Source: an uncultured Anaerovibrio sp.
Lineage (GTDB): Bacteria > Bacillota > Negativicutes > Selenomonadales > Selenomonadaceae
Direction of reading: 5' to 3'
DNA: 64,000 nucleotides
NCBI GenBank assembly: GCA_934203205.1
Contig: CAKPYV010000001.1
Span: forward strand, 124,001 to 188,000
The notes under the pieces were generated by a model. It was not told the DNA's origin, searched no databases, and saw only the letters and a program-made list of their open reading frames with translations. A program made the translations under genes and the position numbers. Of the stretch, positions 52,942 to 62,088 are shown piece after piece. Position 1 is the stretch's first letter. Each line of letters starts with the position of its first letter.

Positions 52942-54201
52942 ATGCTAAAAGATAAAAATATTATTTTGGGTGTAACTGGCGGTATTGCCGCCTACAAATG
53001 TGTGGATCTGGTTAGCCGTCTGCGGAAGCAGGGGGCTAATGTGCATGTGATTCTCACCAAGGGTGCCCAGAATTTTGTTACGGAAACTGCTATGCGGGAA
53101 ATCAGCGGTAATCCTGTTGTAACCTCCATGTGGCAGGAAATACAGCAGTATGATGTGGAGCATATTGCCTTGGCGCAGCTGGCTGATGTGGTGCTGGTGG
53201 CTCCGGCAACAGCTAATGTTATTGCCAAATGTGCCTGTGGCATGGCAGATGATATGTTGACCACCACCTTGCTGGCTACCAAGGCGCCAGTGTTTTTTGC
53301 GCCGGCTATGAACACCAATATGTATGAAAACTCCATAACCCAGCAGAATCTTCATACTCTGCAGGAAAGGGGCTGTCATATTATAGAACCAGCTGCAGGC
53401 CATTTGGCTTGTGGTACTAGTGGTGTAGGCAGAATGCCTGAGCCACAGGAATTGGTGGAAATATTGGCAGATTTCTTTGCTACAGGTAAGGAACTTGCTG
53501 AGCTAGATGAGGCCGATTCTCGCCAGCATCTGGCTCAGGGTTTTGACTTTAGCGGTCTAAATGTTCTGGTAACAGCTGCTGGCACTAGAGAGCCAATAGA
53601 TCCTGTTAGGTATATTGGCAATCGTTCCAGCGGCAAAATGGGCTATGCCATTGCTGAGGCGGCTAGGGATTTGGGGGCAAATGTAACCCTTATTTCGGGG
53701 CCATCTGCTTTGCCACCTTTGACAGGGGTAAATTTCTTTAAGGTGGAATCTGCTAGAGATATGCGTCATCTGGTACTGGAAAACTTCCCAGAAAGCCAGA
53801 TTGTGATTAAGGCTGCTGCGGTGGCGGATTACCGGGTAAAGAATGTAGCGGATCATAAGATTAAAAAGAATGATGAGGAATTGACTCTGGTTTTGGAGAA
53901 GAATCCTGATATTCTGAAAGAGCTGGGCCAGAAGAAGCAAAAGGGCCAGGTATTGGTGGGCTTTGCCGCGGAAACTCAGAATCTGATTCAGTATGCCCAA
54001 AGCAAGCTGGAAAAGAAAAATCTGGATATGATTGTGGCTAATGATGTATCCAAGCCTCAGGCAGGCTTTAATGTGGATACTAATCTTATCAAGCTTTTGA
54101 AGCGGGATGGCTCCATTGAGGAGCTGCCTTTGATGAGCAAGAAGGATTTAGCTTATATTATTCTAAACCATGTTATGAAAATCTATCAGCAGCATAATTA
54201 A
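52942..54201 (+). CDS. coaBC: bifunctional phosphopantothenoylcysteine decarboxylase/ligase
   Basis: This 419-residue enzyme makes 4'-phosphopantetheine in coenzyme A synthesis. The N-terminal flavin-dependent decarboxylase (CoaC, about 1–180) has VTGGIAAYK, the PAMNTNMYE block and the catalytic-Cys region ACGTSGVGRMPEP. The C-terminal ligase (CoaB, about 185–419) has VTAAGTREPIDPVRYIGNRSSGKMG. It ends the yicC–coaBC unit at a clear terminator. Confidence 0.97.
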   Translation: MLKDKNIILGVTGGIAAYKCVDLVSRLRKQGANVHVILTKGAQNFVTETAMREISGNPVVTSMWQEIQQYDVEHIALAQLADVVLVAPATANVIAKCACGMADDMLTTTLLATKAPVFFAPAMNTNMYENSITQQNLHTLQERGCHIIEPAAGHLACGTSGVGRMPEPQELVEILADFFATGKELAELDEADSRQHLAQGFDFSGLNVLVTAAGTREPIDPVRYIGNRSSGKMGYAIAEAARDLGANVTLISGPSALPPLTGVNFFKVESARDMRHLVLENFPESQIVIKAAAVADYRVKNVADHKIKKNDEELTLVLEKNPDILKELGQKKQKGQVLVGFAAETQNLIQYAQSKLEKKNLDMIVANDVSKPQAGFNVDTNLIKLLKRDGSIEELPLMSKKDLAYIILNHVMKIYQQHN

Positions 54202-54217
54202 AATATAGTTAAGTGGC

Positions 54218-54256
54218 AATCAGCAAGGACAGAATAATGCTCTTGCTGATTTTTCC
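54218..54256 (+). terminator. terminator after coaBC
   Basis: A 10-bp stem AATCAGCAAG/CTTGCTGATT (54218–54227 and 54242–54251) is followed by TTTTCC. Confidence 0.85.
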
Positions 54257-54275
54257 TTAAAATGTATAAATGTCC

Positions 54276-54304
54276 TTGACCAATAGATATTTTTGCCGTA
54301 TAAT
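54276..54304 (+). promoter_or_regulatory. promoter of the glycine riboswitch–symporter unit
   Basis: TTGACC (54276–54281) and TATAAT (54299–54304) are 17 bases apart, roughly 50 bases upstream of the riboswitch aptamer. Confidence 0.85.
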
Positions 54305-54356
54305 GACATTGCTGACATTTTCTAGGAAGCCATTAGGATTTATCCAAAGACTGATG

Positions 54357-54492
54357 GTGGAGGAATCTCTGGAGAATCCCATAGGCTTGCAGACAGGCAA
54401 AACCTGCAACAGAATGGGTACCGAAGGTGCAAGATTGTGTGATGGTGCTGTGCCGTAACCTTTCGAATCTCTCAGGTAAAAAGACGGAGCTA
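54357..54492 (+). promoter_or_regulatory. glycine riboswitch (single aptamer)
   Basis: The leader contains the conserved glycine-aptamer core: GGAGGAATCTCTGGAGAA (54358–54375), TACCGAAGGTGCAAG (54419–54433) and ATCTCTCAGGTAAAAAGACG (54467–54486) ending in GAG. Only one full aptamer is visible. A terminator hairpin (54546–54580) follows, and the downstream gene is an amino-acid:cation symporter, a common target. By the known logic of this class, glycine would promote read-through and symporter expression. Confidence 0.92.
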
Positions 54493-54545
54493 ATGGTGAT
54501 GCGATGATTTATTTACATTGTGTGGCTTTTGGTCCTGTACTCCAG

Positions 54546-54580
54546 GGTGCTTTCCATGTATGTGGAAGCACCTATTTTTG
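54546..54580 (+). terminator. riboswitch-controlled terminator
   Basis: GGTGCTTTCCA (54546–54556) pairs with TGGAAGCACC (54563–54572), followed by TATTTTTG. It lies between the aptamer and the symporter ATG and is the probable expression platform. Confidence 0.85.
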
Positions 54581-54619
54581 TGCAATTATTTTTATGCTAA
54601 ATGGAGGTAGGTTATTTTG

Positions 54620-55987
54620 ATGTTTAATGATTTGTTGCCAGTGGTGCAGACAATTAATGCCTGTTTGTCTGACTACATTTTGGTATTTCTGTTGATGGGT
54701 GTAGGTCTTTTCTACAGTATCCGTACCAGATTTGTCCAGATTCGCTGCTTTGGTGAAGGACTGCGGAGAGTATTTGGTAATTTTTCCATTAACGGTAAGG
54801 CCAAGGAGGGCCAGATGAGTTCCTTCCAGGCTTTGGCTACTGCTATTGCTGCTCAGGTTGGTACTGGTAATATCGTAGGTGCCTGTGGTGCAATTTTGAC
54901 AGGTGGTCCTGGTGCTATTTTCTGGATGTGGATTATTGCTTTCTTTGGTATGGCTACCATTTACGCCGAGGCTGTACTGGCTCAGGTTACACGGGTTAAG
55001 CAGCCTAATGGAACCTATCATGGCGGCCCTGTTTACTATATTCACAAGGCTTTCCCTGGTACCCTGGGCCGCGTGCTGGCAGTATTCTTTGCGGTAGCTA
55101 TTACCTTGGCTCTGGGCTTTATGGGTTGTATGGTACAGTCCAATTCCATTGGTGAAACCAGCTCCCTGGCTTTTGGTGTTCCTGCTTGGGGCGTAGGTCT
55201 TGTGATTGCAACATTGTCCGGTTTTGTTTTCCTGGGTGGCGTAAAGCGTATTGCAGCTATTACTGAGAAGCTGGTACCTTTGATGGCGCTTATCTATATT
55301 GCTGGTTCCTTGACGATGCTTCTCATGAATGTGGAGCATCTTGTTGAAGCTTTTGGTATGATTTTCTATTATGCCTTTAATCCAGAGGCAATTATCGGCG
55401 GCAGCTGGGGTGCAGCTTTGAAAACTGCTATTAGCCAGGGTGCTAAGCGAGGCCTGTTCTCCAATGAGGCAGGTATGGGTTCCACTCCTCATGCTCACGC
55501 TTTGGCTCATGTAAAGCAGCCTCATGATCAGGGCGTTATTGCTATGGTAGGCGTATTCATTGATACTTTCGTAGTTCTTACTTTGACTGCCTTGGTTGTT
55601 ATTTCTGGCTTGTACACCGAGGGTGGCGTACTGGCTTCCGGTGCTGCTGAGGGTGTTAGCAAGACTAATATGGCTCAGTTAGCCTTTACAACTGTTTTTG
55701 GTCATGGCGTAGCCAGTGTTTTCGTAGCAGTTAGCTTGTTGTTCTTTGCCTTTTCCACTATTCTCAGCTGGAATCTCTTTGCCAAGATTAATGTGACCTA
55801 TCTCTTTGGTGCCAAGGCTGCTAAGGTATTCTCCTGCATGGCTGTAGTATTTGTATTCCTTGGTTCCTGCCTTTCCAATGATTTGGTATGGGAGCTGGCA
55901 GATATGTTCAACAATCTCATGGTAATACCAAATGCTTTGGCTCTCTTTGCTCTTAGTGCGGTAGTTGTGAAAGAGCTGAAGGGCTGA
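54620..55987 (+). CDS. amino-acid carrier, alanine/glycine:cation symporter (AGCS)
   Basis: This 455-residue membrane protein of the AGCS family carries about 10 hydrophobic segments. Family blocks are FQALATAIAAQVGTGNIVGA near residue 72, WMWIIAFFGMATIYAEAVLA and GLFSNEAGMGSTPHAHALA. It imports alanine or glycine with Na+ or H+. ATG 54620 follows AGGAGGT-like TGGAGGTAGG. The glycine riboswitch suggests glycine as the substrate or signal, perhaps for glycine uptake when the ligand is abundant. Confidence 0.93.
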   Translation: MFNDLLPVVQTINACLSDYILVFLLMGVGLFYSIRTRFVQIRCFGEGLRRVFGNFSINGKAKEGQMSSFQALATAIAAQVGTGNIVGACGAILTGGPGAIFWMWIIAFFGMATIYAEAVLAQVTRVKQPNGTYHGGPVYYIHKAFPGTLGRVLAVFFAVAITLALGFMGCMVQSNSIGETSSLAFGVPAWGVGLVIATLSGFVFLGGVKRIAAITEKLVPLMALIYIAGSLTMLLMNVEHLVEAFGMIFYYAFNPEAIIGGSWGAALKTAISQGAKRGLFSNEAGMGSTPHAHALAHVKQPHDQGVIAMVGVFIDTFVVLTLTALVVISGLYTEGGVLASGAAEGVSKTNMAQLAFTTVFGHGVASVFVAVSLLFFAFSTILSWNLFAKINVTYLFGAKAAKVFSCMAVVFVFLGSCLSNDLVWELADMFNNLMVIPNALALFALSAVVVKELKG

Positions 55988-56031
55988 TAGTTATATAATT
56001 TTATAACACATTGGGGTTTAATGAAATTTGG

Positions 56032-56068
56032 TCGACAGAGATAGAAATGTCTCTGTCGAATTTTTTTG
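56032..56068 (+). terminator. terminator after the symporter
   Basis: A perfect 10-bp stem TCGACAGAGA/TCTCTGTCGA (56032–56041 and 56050–56059) is followed by seven T residues. Confidence 0.9.
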
Positions 56069-56182
56069 TGAACAAGGCAGCATTTTGTAAACTGTTCTTG
56101 TAGCAAAAGTTCCAATATGATATTATAGAAACAGCGTAAATTATTGGGATTTATGAAACCGTGTGAAAAGGAGGGTTGCCAG

Positions 56183-57067
56183 GTGGATGGATTTATTAAT
56201 CTGTTGAAACCACCAGGAATGACCTCTCATGATGCTGTAGGATATGTGCGGAGACAGCTGGGAGAGAAAAAAATTGGACATGCAGGTACTCTTGATCCAG
56301 GTGCGGCAGGAGTATTGCCAATTGCCGTAGGCAAGGCCACTAGGCTGATCGAGTATTTGGACGGAGTGGAGAAGGCCTATAGGGCAGAGCTTTTATTTGG
56401 TTATGCTACGGACAGCGGTGATGATAGTGGCCAGGTGCTGGAACAGGTAGACGATTTTGTGATGCCTACCAAGGAAAAGCTTTTGGAGGCTTTTCAGCAT
56501 TTTACTGGCAGTATTACGCAGATACCGCCGGCCCATTCTGCTATTAAGATAAATGGACGACGGGCCTGCGATTTGCTGCGGGAGGGCCAGAAGGTAGATA
56601 TTCCAGCCAGACAGGTACAGATTCATGGCATCAAATTAATGCATATAGGCCAGCGCCATATTGTTTTTGATGTGGAGTGTTCCAAGGGTACATATATCCG
56701 CAGTCTTTGTGCTGATTTGGGCAGTTGGCTGGGGATACCTGCCACCATGTCTTTTTTGGTGCGCCGTGGTGTAGGTAAATTTGCTTTGGAGGATACTGTT
56801 TCCGTAGAGGAGCTGGCAGAGTTGAAGGCTAAGGCTTTGCTGCCTATGGATGGGTATTTGGAGCATATTATGGCCTATGATTTGCCAGAGGACAGATTAA
56901 AGGCTTTTACTAATGGCTTATTGACACATGACAGGCAATTTATAGCGCGTTATCAGGCGACGGAGAATGTACCCCTTCGGGTATATTGCCAGGATAATTT
57001 TGTGGGCATGGGGCATTTTGATGTGTCTCAGCAGGCTATTTTGCCTGATAAGGTGATTATTCGCTAA
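56183..57067 (+). CDS. truB: tRNA pseudouridine-55 synthase
   Basis: This 294-residue enzyme makes the T-loop pseudouridine 55. It begins DGFINLLKPPGMTSHDAVG, with catalytic Asp38 in GHAGTLDPGAAGVL and KGTYIRSLCADLG further along. The GTG at 56183 with AGGAGGG upstream is the start; the longer frame begins inside the leader. The usual neighbours rbfA and ribF are not adjacent: ribF–rpsO–pnp lie about 38 kb away in this window. Confidence 0.94.
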   Translation: MDGFINLLKPPGMTSHDAVGYVRRQLGEKKIGHAGTLDPGAAGVLPIAVGKATRLIEYLDGVEKAYRAELLFGYATDSGDDSGQVLEQVDDFVMPTKEKLLEAFQHFTGSITQIPPAHSAIKINGRRACDLLREGQKVDIPARQVQIHGIKLMHIGQRHIVFDVECSKGTYIRSLCADLGSWLGIPATMSFLVRRGVGKFALEDTVSVEELAELKAKALLPMDGYLEHIMAYDLPEDRLKAFTNGLLTHDRQFIARYQATENVPLRVYCQDNFVGMGHFDVSQQAILPDKVIIR

Positions 57068-57071
57068 TTGG

Positions 57072-57101
57072 TTGCTTTTGTTATTTTATTTTTGCTATAA
57101 T
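57072..57101 (+). promoter_or_regulatory. promoter of the TSUP gene
   Basis: TTGCTT (57072–57077) and TATAAT (57096–57101) are 18 bases apart, directly after the truB stop and 27 bases before the ATG. Confidence 0.6.
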
Positions 57102-57128
57102 ATAGCCAAAAGAGGAGTTTTTGTATAC

Positions 57129-57884
57129 ATGGACATGGAAATGTACATTTTTGTTGCCGTAACAGGCTTTGTGGCAGCTTTTATTGATGCAGCTGCCGGC
57201 GGTGGCGGTATGATATCTCTGCCAGCCTTGATGCTGACGGGTATATCACCTCATCAAGCTTTGGGGACCAACAAGATGGCTGCTGTTATGGGGGCCTGCA
57301 CCAGCTTTATTACCTTTGTGCGTTCAGGCAAGATGGATGTACAGCTTATTAAGAAGCTGTTTCCTCTTTCCTTAATCGGTTCTGTGCTGGGCGTGTTGGC
57401 CGTAAAGCAAGTGCCTTCGGAGTTTCTTCGCCCATTGATTGTAGTCTTGCTAATAGTGGTGGTGCTTTATAGTATTCTGAAGAAGGATTGGGACAAGGAT
57501 ACCCAGCCTGGCAAGCTGACTGGCAAAATGTTGGCTTTAAGCATGGTAGCTGCCCTGGCTATGGGCTTTTATGATGGCTTTTTTGGGCCAGGTACTGGTT
57601 CTTTATTGTTGTTTATCTTCTTGATGCTGGGCTTTGATTTTATCAGTGCTACAGCCAATACCAAGGCCTTGAACTTTGCCAGCAATCTTTCGGCTACTAT
57701 TTTCTTTGGCTTGTCCGGAGATATTAATTTTGAAATGGGTATTTTCATGGGTATAACCATGATTTTTGGTGCCTACTGTGGTGCCAGATTTGCCATTACC
57801 AAGGGTGTAACCTATGTACGGCCTATGTTTATAGTGGTTACTACTCTCTTAATCGGCAAACAGCTGTTGAGCCTTATAGGTTAA
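57129..57884 (+). CDS. TSUP/TauE-SafE family permease
   Basis: This 251-residue membrane protein has about 7–8 hydrophobic segments in two repeats. The first carries the AAFIDAAAGGGGMISLPAL motif and the second GFYDGFFGPGTGSLLLF, which are the matching Gly-rich hallmarks of the family. Members export or import sulfur-containing or organic anions (sulfite, sulfoacetate, taurine). The substrate here is not evident. It lies just upstream of the polyamine genes but no link is proven. Confidence 0.88.
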   Translation: MDMEMYIFVAVTGFVAAFIDAAAGGGGMISLPALMLTGISPHQALGTNKMAAVMGACTSFITFVRSGKMDVQLIKKLFPLSLIGSVLGVLAVKQVPSEFLRPLIVVLLIVVVLYSILKKDWDKDTQPGKLTGKMLALSMVAALAMGFYDGFFGPGTGSLLLFIFLMLGFDFISATANTKALNFASNLSATIFFGLSGDINFEMGIFMGITMIFGAYCGARFAITKGVTYVRPMFIVVTTLLIGKQLLSLIG

Positions 57885-57926
57885 GTTTGAAGGACAGCAT
57901 ATTATATTGAGGGGCGTGAGATCAGA

Positions 57927-58757
57927 TTGGAAGATAAATTGAAATTGTATGGGTTTAACAACCTGACCAAATCCCTTAGCTTTAATATCTATGATATTTG
58001 CTACGCTAAGACATCCCGTGAACAGCAGGATTATATAAAATATATTGATGCACAATATAATTCAGAGCGCTTGACCAAAATTCTTTACCGGGTAACGGAA
58101 ATGATAGGGGCCAAGGTTCTTAGTGTGTCCAAACAGGATTATGATCCCCAGGGTGCTAGTGTAACCTTTCTCATAGCCGAGGAGGCAGCTGTTACCTCTG
58201 GTAAGAAAAAGCCTTTAAACTGTGCAGAGGTACTGCAGGAAGGCCAGATTGTTCCAGATGTATTGCAAAGCGACACGGTGGTGGCTCATTTGGACAAGAG
58301 TCATGTTACAGTTCATACATATCCGGAGTTTCATCCAGAGACCAGTATTGCTACCTTTAGAGTGGATATTGATGTAGCTACCTGTGGAGAGATTACTCCG
58401 CTAAAAACTTTGGACTACCTTATTGGCATGTTTGATTCAGATATTATTACTATGGACTATCGGGTGCGGGGCTTTACCAGAAATATGGCTGGTCGCAAGC
58501 TGTTTATGGACCATAAGATTACTTCTATCCAGAATTTTATTAAGAAGGAAACTTTGGATAAATATGATGCTGTGGATATCAATATCTATCAGGCTAATCT
58601 ATTTCATACCAAGATGCTGATTAAGGAGCTGGACCTGAAAAATTATTTGTTTAATACGGATATATACGAGATTCCTCCCAAGACAAGATTGGATATTCAT
58701 AACAGCCTGCGTCGGGAAATGATTGAAATCTACAGTGGTAGTAATATATTCAGCTAA
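57927..58757 (+). CDS. speD: S-adenosylmethionine decarboxylase (enterobacterial type)
   Basis: This 276-residue pyruvoyl-dependent enzyme produces decarboxylated SAM for aminopropyl transfer. It is like the long E. coli SpeD rather than the short Bacillus/Thermotoga type: KLYGFNNLTKSLSF, YDICYAKT and HLDKSHVTVHTYPE. The predicted cleavage is Lys124/Ser125, with Ser125 giving the pyruvoyl group. A small insertion of about 13 residues near 90–110 is present versus E. coli. The start is TTG 57927, weakly supported by GGGGCG/GTGAG. A terminator follows, so it may be a separate unit from speA. Confidence 0.93.
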   Translation: MEDKLKLYGFNNLTKSLSFNIYDICYAKTSREQQDYIKYIDAQYNSERLTKILYRVTEMIGAKVLSVSKQDYDPQGASVTFLIAEEAAVTSGKKKPLNCAEVLQEGQIVPDVLQSDTVVAHLDKSHVTVHTYPEFHPETSIATFRVDIDVATCGEITPLKTLDYLIGMFDSDIITMDYRVRGFTRNMAGRKLFMDHKITSIQNFIKKETLDKYDAVDINIYQANLFHTKMLIKELDLKNYLFNTDIYEIPPKTRLDIHNSLRREMIEIYSGSNIFS

Positions 58758-58788
58758 GATTCTGTTTTAGGGGCAGAATCGTTTTTTG
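58756..58788 (+). terminator. terminator or attenuator between speD and the decarboxylase gene
   Basis: GATTCTG/CAGAATC (58758–58764 and 58774–58780) with six T residues just after it. It could attenuate read-through from speD to the downstream genes. Confidence 0.75.
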
Positions 58789-58825
58789 CTGGAATTTGTT
58801 ATGCTATACAGGGGGAATACAAAAA

Positions 58826-60280
58826 ATGAAATATATCTCACAGGAAAATGCTCCTATTCTGGAGGCACTGGAAAAAATGAAAATTGCCAGATTGGTGCCC
58901 TTTGACGTGCCAGGTCACAAACGGGGCCGGGGTAATCCGGAGCTTACTAAGTTTCTGGGGGAGCAGTGTCTGTCTGTGGATGTAAATTCAATGAAAATGC
59001 TGGATAATCTTTGCCATCCTGTTTCGGTTATTAAGGAGGCAGAGGAGCTGGCAGCAGAGGCCTTTGGAGCAGCCCATGCTTTTTTTATGGTGGGAGGAAC
59101 TACCTCGGCGGTGCAGGCTATGGTTATGTCTGCCTGCAAGCAGGGGGATAAGATTATTATGCCTCGCAACGTACACCGCAGTGCTATTAATGCTCTGATA
59201 CTTTGTGGCGCTGTGCCAATATATGTAAATCCTCAAATGGACCCTACTTTGGGAATTTCTTTGGGCATGAGTGTATCTGATGTGGAGCGGGCTATTAAGG
59301 AGAATCCTGATGCCAAGGCAGTTCTGGTGAATAATCCTACCTATTATGGCATTTGCTCTGATATAAAATCAATTGCCAAGCTGGCTCATGAGCATGGTAT
59401 GCTGCTTTTGGCAGATGAGGCTCATGGCTCTCATTTGTACTTTAGTGATAAACTGCCAGTGGCCGCTATGCATGCCGGGGCAGATATGGCCGCCATCTCC
59501 ATGCACAAATCCGGAGGCTCTTTGACTCAAAGCTCTATTTTGTTGATAGGGGATAGGGTATCCCAGGGCTATGTTCATCAGATTATTAATTTGACTCAAA
59601 CTACCAGTGCATCCTATTTGCTTATGGTAAGTCTGGATATTTCCCGTCGCAATATGGCTCTTAGGGGCAAGGAACTGGTGGACAAAATCATTGCCCTGGT
59701 GCAGTATGCTAGGGATGAAATCAACACCATTGGGGATTATTATGCCTATTCCTCAGAGCTGATAAATGGGGATTCCATATTTGACTTTGATATTACCAAG
59801 CTGGCTATATATACCCGCTCTATTGGTTTGGCGGGAGTAGAGGTTTATGATCTGTTGCGGGATGAATATGATATTCAGACTGAATTTGGTGATATTGCTA
59901 ATCTTTTGGCCTATGTGTCTGTGGGAGATAGGGAAAAGGATATTGAAAGACTGGTTTCTGCTTTGGCGGAAATTCGGCGTAACTATCGTCAAACCGGTCG
60001 TGAAATGCTGAAGGCTGAGTATATCAGCCCACAGGTTGTATGTGGTCCTCAGGAAGCTTTTTATGGGGAGAAGGAATCTCTGCCTTTGTATGATACATTG
60101 GGCAGGGTTTGCAGTGAGTTTGTCATGTGCTATCCACCGGGGATACCTATTTTGGCACCGGGTGAGCGGATCACAGAGGAAATTCTTCGCTATATCCGTT
60201 ATGCCCGCAAAAAGGGCTGCCAAATGACAGGCCCAGAGGATATGGAGTTAAGGCAGCTGAATGTTCTAACTCATATCTAG
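58826..60280 (+). CDS. speA: Orn/Lys/Arg decarboxylase, probably biosynthetic arginine decarboxylase
   Basis: This 484-residue PLP decarboxylase is of the fold I (aspartate aminotransferase-like) Orn/Lys/Arg group, short form without the N-terminal wing domain. PVPGHKRG-like FDVPGHKRGRGN starts the core, and the PLP lysine is Lys228 in ISMHKSGGSLTQ. DEAHGSH (197–203) is the cofactor-binding block. The agmatinase gene two genes downstream implies arginine as substrate (arginine to agmatine), but lysine or ornithine cannot be excluded from sequence. The ATG at 58826 follows GGGGGA. Confidence 0.88.
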   Translation: MKYISQENAPILEALEKMKIARLVPFDVPGHKRGRGNPELTKFLGEQCLSVDVNSMKMLDNLCHPVSVIKEAEELAAEAFGAAHAFFMVGGTTSAVQAMVMSACKQGDKIIMPRNVHRSAINALILCGAVPIYVNPQMDPTLGISLGMSVSDVERAIKENPDAKAVLVNNPTYYGICSDIKSIAKLAHEHGMLLLADEAHGSHLYFSDKLPVAAMHAGADMAAISMHKSGGSLTQSSILLIGDRVSQGYVHQIINLTQTTSASYLLMVSLDISRRNMALRGKELVDKIIALVQYARDEINTIGDYYAYSSELINGDSIFDFDITKLAIYTRSIGLAGVEVYDLLRDEYDIQTEFGDIANLLAYVSVGDREKDIERLVSALAEIRRNYRQTGREMLKAEYISPQVVCGPQEAFYGEKESLPLYDTLGRVCSEFVMCYPPGIPILAPGERITEEILRYIRYARKKGCQMTGPEDMELRQLNVLTHI

Positions 60281-60344
60281 TGGCGGCATAGAAGATATTT
60301 GTCATAGTTTTAGGGTGAACAATAGTGAGAGGAGAGTGACTGGC

Positions 60345-61196
60345 ATGCTCTGGTTTACAGAACAGCATACTCCTAATGTGAGATTTTCTATCAAGGTTGA
60401 TCGTCAGCTTTTTAGTGAGCAAAGTGAATTCCAGCGTATTGATGTATTTGAATCAGAGGAATTTGGCCGGGTTTTGACCTTGGACGGCTATTTGATGCTT
60501 ACGGAAAAGGATGAGTTTATCTATCATGAAATGATTGCCCATGTTCCTATGTGTGTACATCCCCAGGCCAAAAATGTTTTGGTTATTGGTGGTGGCGATG
60601 GCGGCACAGTAAGGGAGCTTTGCAAATATAAAACTATTGAAAAAATAGATTTGGTAGAGATTGATGAGCGGGTAGTGGATATCAGCAAGCTGTATTTGCC
60701 AAAGGTGGCTTGTGCCTTGGAAGATCCTAGGGTTCATTGTTATTATGAGGATGGCCTGAAATTTATTCGCCATGTGGAGGACGAATACGATTTGATTATT
60801 GTGGATTCCACAGATCCTTTTGGTCCTGGTGAGGGGTTATTTACCAAGGAGTTCTATGGCAATTGCTTTAAGGCTCTCCATGAGGATGGCATTATGGTTA
60901 ATCAGCATGAAAGTCCTTTTTATCAGGAAGATGCCTATGCTATGCAGCGAGCCCATAAGAGAATATGTCATTCCTTCCCTATAAGCAGGGTATATCAGGT
61001 GCATATTCCTACCTATCCTTCCGGACACTGGCTTTTTGGCTTTGCTTCCAGAAAATATCATCCTGTAAAGGAAGTAAATTGGCAGGCTTGGAAGGATTTG
61101 CGGATTCGTTGCCGGTACTATAATTGTCAGTTGCATGCAGGCTCTTTTGCTCTGCCAAATTATGTGGAGGAATTGTTAAGAGATGTTGAAGACTAA
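60345..61196 (+). CDS. speE: spermidine synthase
   Basis: This 283-residue aminopropyltransferase makes spermidine from putrescine and decarboxylated SAM. The nucleotide-binding VIGGGDGGTVRE (80–91) and catalytic VDSTDPFGPG (153–162) are present, and EFIYHEMIAHVP is a family block. The ATG at 60345 has GAGAGGAGAG upstream; the earlier in-frame start lacks it. The 3' end overlaps speB by 14 bases, implying coupling. It depends on SpeD for its donor. Confidence 0.96.
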   Translation: MLWFTEQHTPNVRFSIKVDRQLFSEQSEFQRIDVFESEEFGRVLTLDGYLMLTEKDEFIYHEMIAHVPMCVHPQAKNVLVIGGGDGGTVRELCKYKTIEKIDLVEIDERVVDISKLYLPKVACALEDPRVHCYYEDGLKFIRHVEDEYDLIIVDSTDPFGPGEGLFTKEFYGNCFKALHEDGIMVNQHESPFYQEDAYAMQRAHKRICHSFPISRVYQVHIPTYPSGHWLFGFASRKYHPVKEVNWQAWKDLRIRCRYYNCQLHAGSFALPNYVEELLRDVED

Positions 61197-62061
61197 TGTA
61201 GAAACCTTTTTGGGTTGTGAATCCCCTTGGGAGGAAGCCAGAATCGTTATTTATGGTGCTCCCTTTGATTCTACCACCTCTTTTCGTCCCGGTACCAGAT
61301 TTGCCAGCCGTACCATGCGGGGGGAGTCTTATGGGCTGGAAACCTATAGTCCCTATCAGGATTTGGATTTAGAGGATGCTGCTATTATGGATAGTGGTGA
61401 TCTGGAGCTGTGTTTTGGCAATACAGAGATGGCTCTTAATGATATTGAGGCTAGAGCAGATGAGATTGTGTCTGCTGGCAAACTGCCTTTTATGATTGGC
61501 GGTGAGCATTTGGTAACTTTGGGAGCTGTAAGGGCTGTCCAGAAAAAGTATCCTGATGTGCATATTTTGCATTTTGATGCTCATACAGATTTGCGCCAGG
61601 AATATCTTGGTGCAGAGCTGTCCCATGCTACTGTGTTGCGCCGTATTTGGGATTTGGTGGGAGATAATCGTATTTGGCAGCTGGGAATCCGCAGCGGTAT
61701 GCGGGAGGAATTTCAGTGGGCCAAGGGACATACCAATTTGCGCCCCTTTGATTTGCAGGCTATGCCAGAGGCATTAGCTGCTTTGCAGGGGAAGCCGGTT
61801 TATTTTACCATTGATTTGGATGTTATGGACCCATCTGTATTTCCGGGAACAGGTACGCCGGAATATGGCGGTGTGTCCTTTAAGGAGCTGTTGGAAGCAG
61901 TCTTGGCTGGCTGTGGCCTGAATATCGTGGGCTGTGATTTGGTGGAACTTTCTCCTGCCTATGATCAGAGCGGTGCTTCTACAGCTGCGGCCTTGAAGAT
62001 TATGCGGGAAATGCTTTTGAAATTGGAGGCTCCTTTTATTCAGGGACCAATAAATGTTTAA
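61183..62061 (+). CDS. speB: agmatinase
   Basis: This 292-residue binuclear manganese ureohydrolase cleaves agmatine to putrescine and urea. The metal-binding blocks are GGEH (106–109), FDAHTD (131–136) and DLDVMDP (211–217). It overlaps speE. With the decarboxylase just upstream, it gives the arginine–agmatine–putrescine route. Arginase is excluded mainly by its company and its N-terminal region, which resembles the agmatinase branch. Confidence 0.93.
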   Translation: MLKTNVETFLGCESPWEEARIVIYGAPFDSTTSFRPGTRFASRTMRGESYGLETYSPYQDLDLEDAAIMDSGDLELCFGNTEMALNDIEARADEIVSAGKLPFMIGGEHLVTLGAVRAVQKKYPDVHILHFDAHTDLRQEYLGAELSHATVLRRIWDLVGDNRIWQLGIRSGMREEFQWAKGHTNLRPFDLQAMPEALAALQGKPVYFTIDLDVMDPSVFPGTGTPEYGGVSFKELLEAVLAGCGLNIVGCDLVELSPAYDQSGASTAAALKIMREMLLKLEAPFIQGPINV

Positions 62062-62088
62062 TAAATAAAATTATTTGGAGGTATAAAT

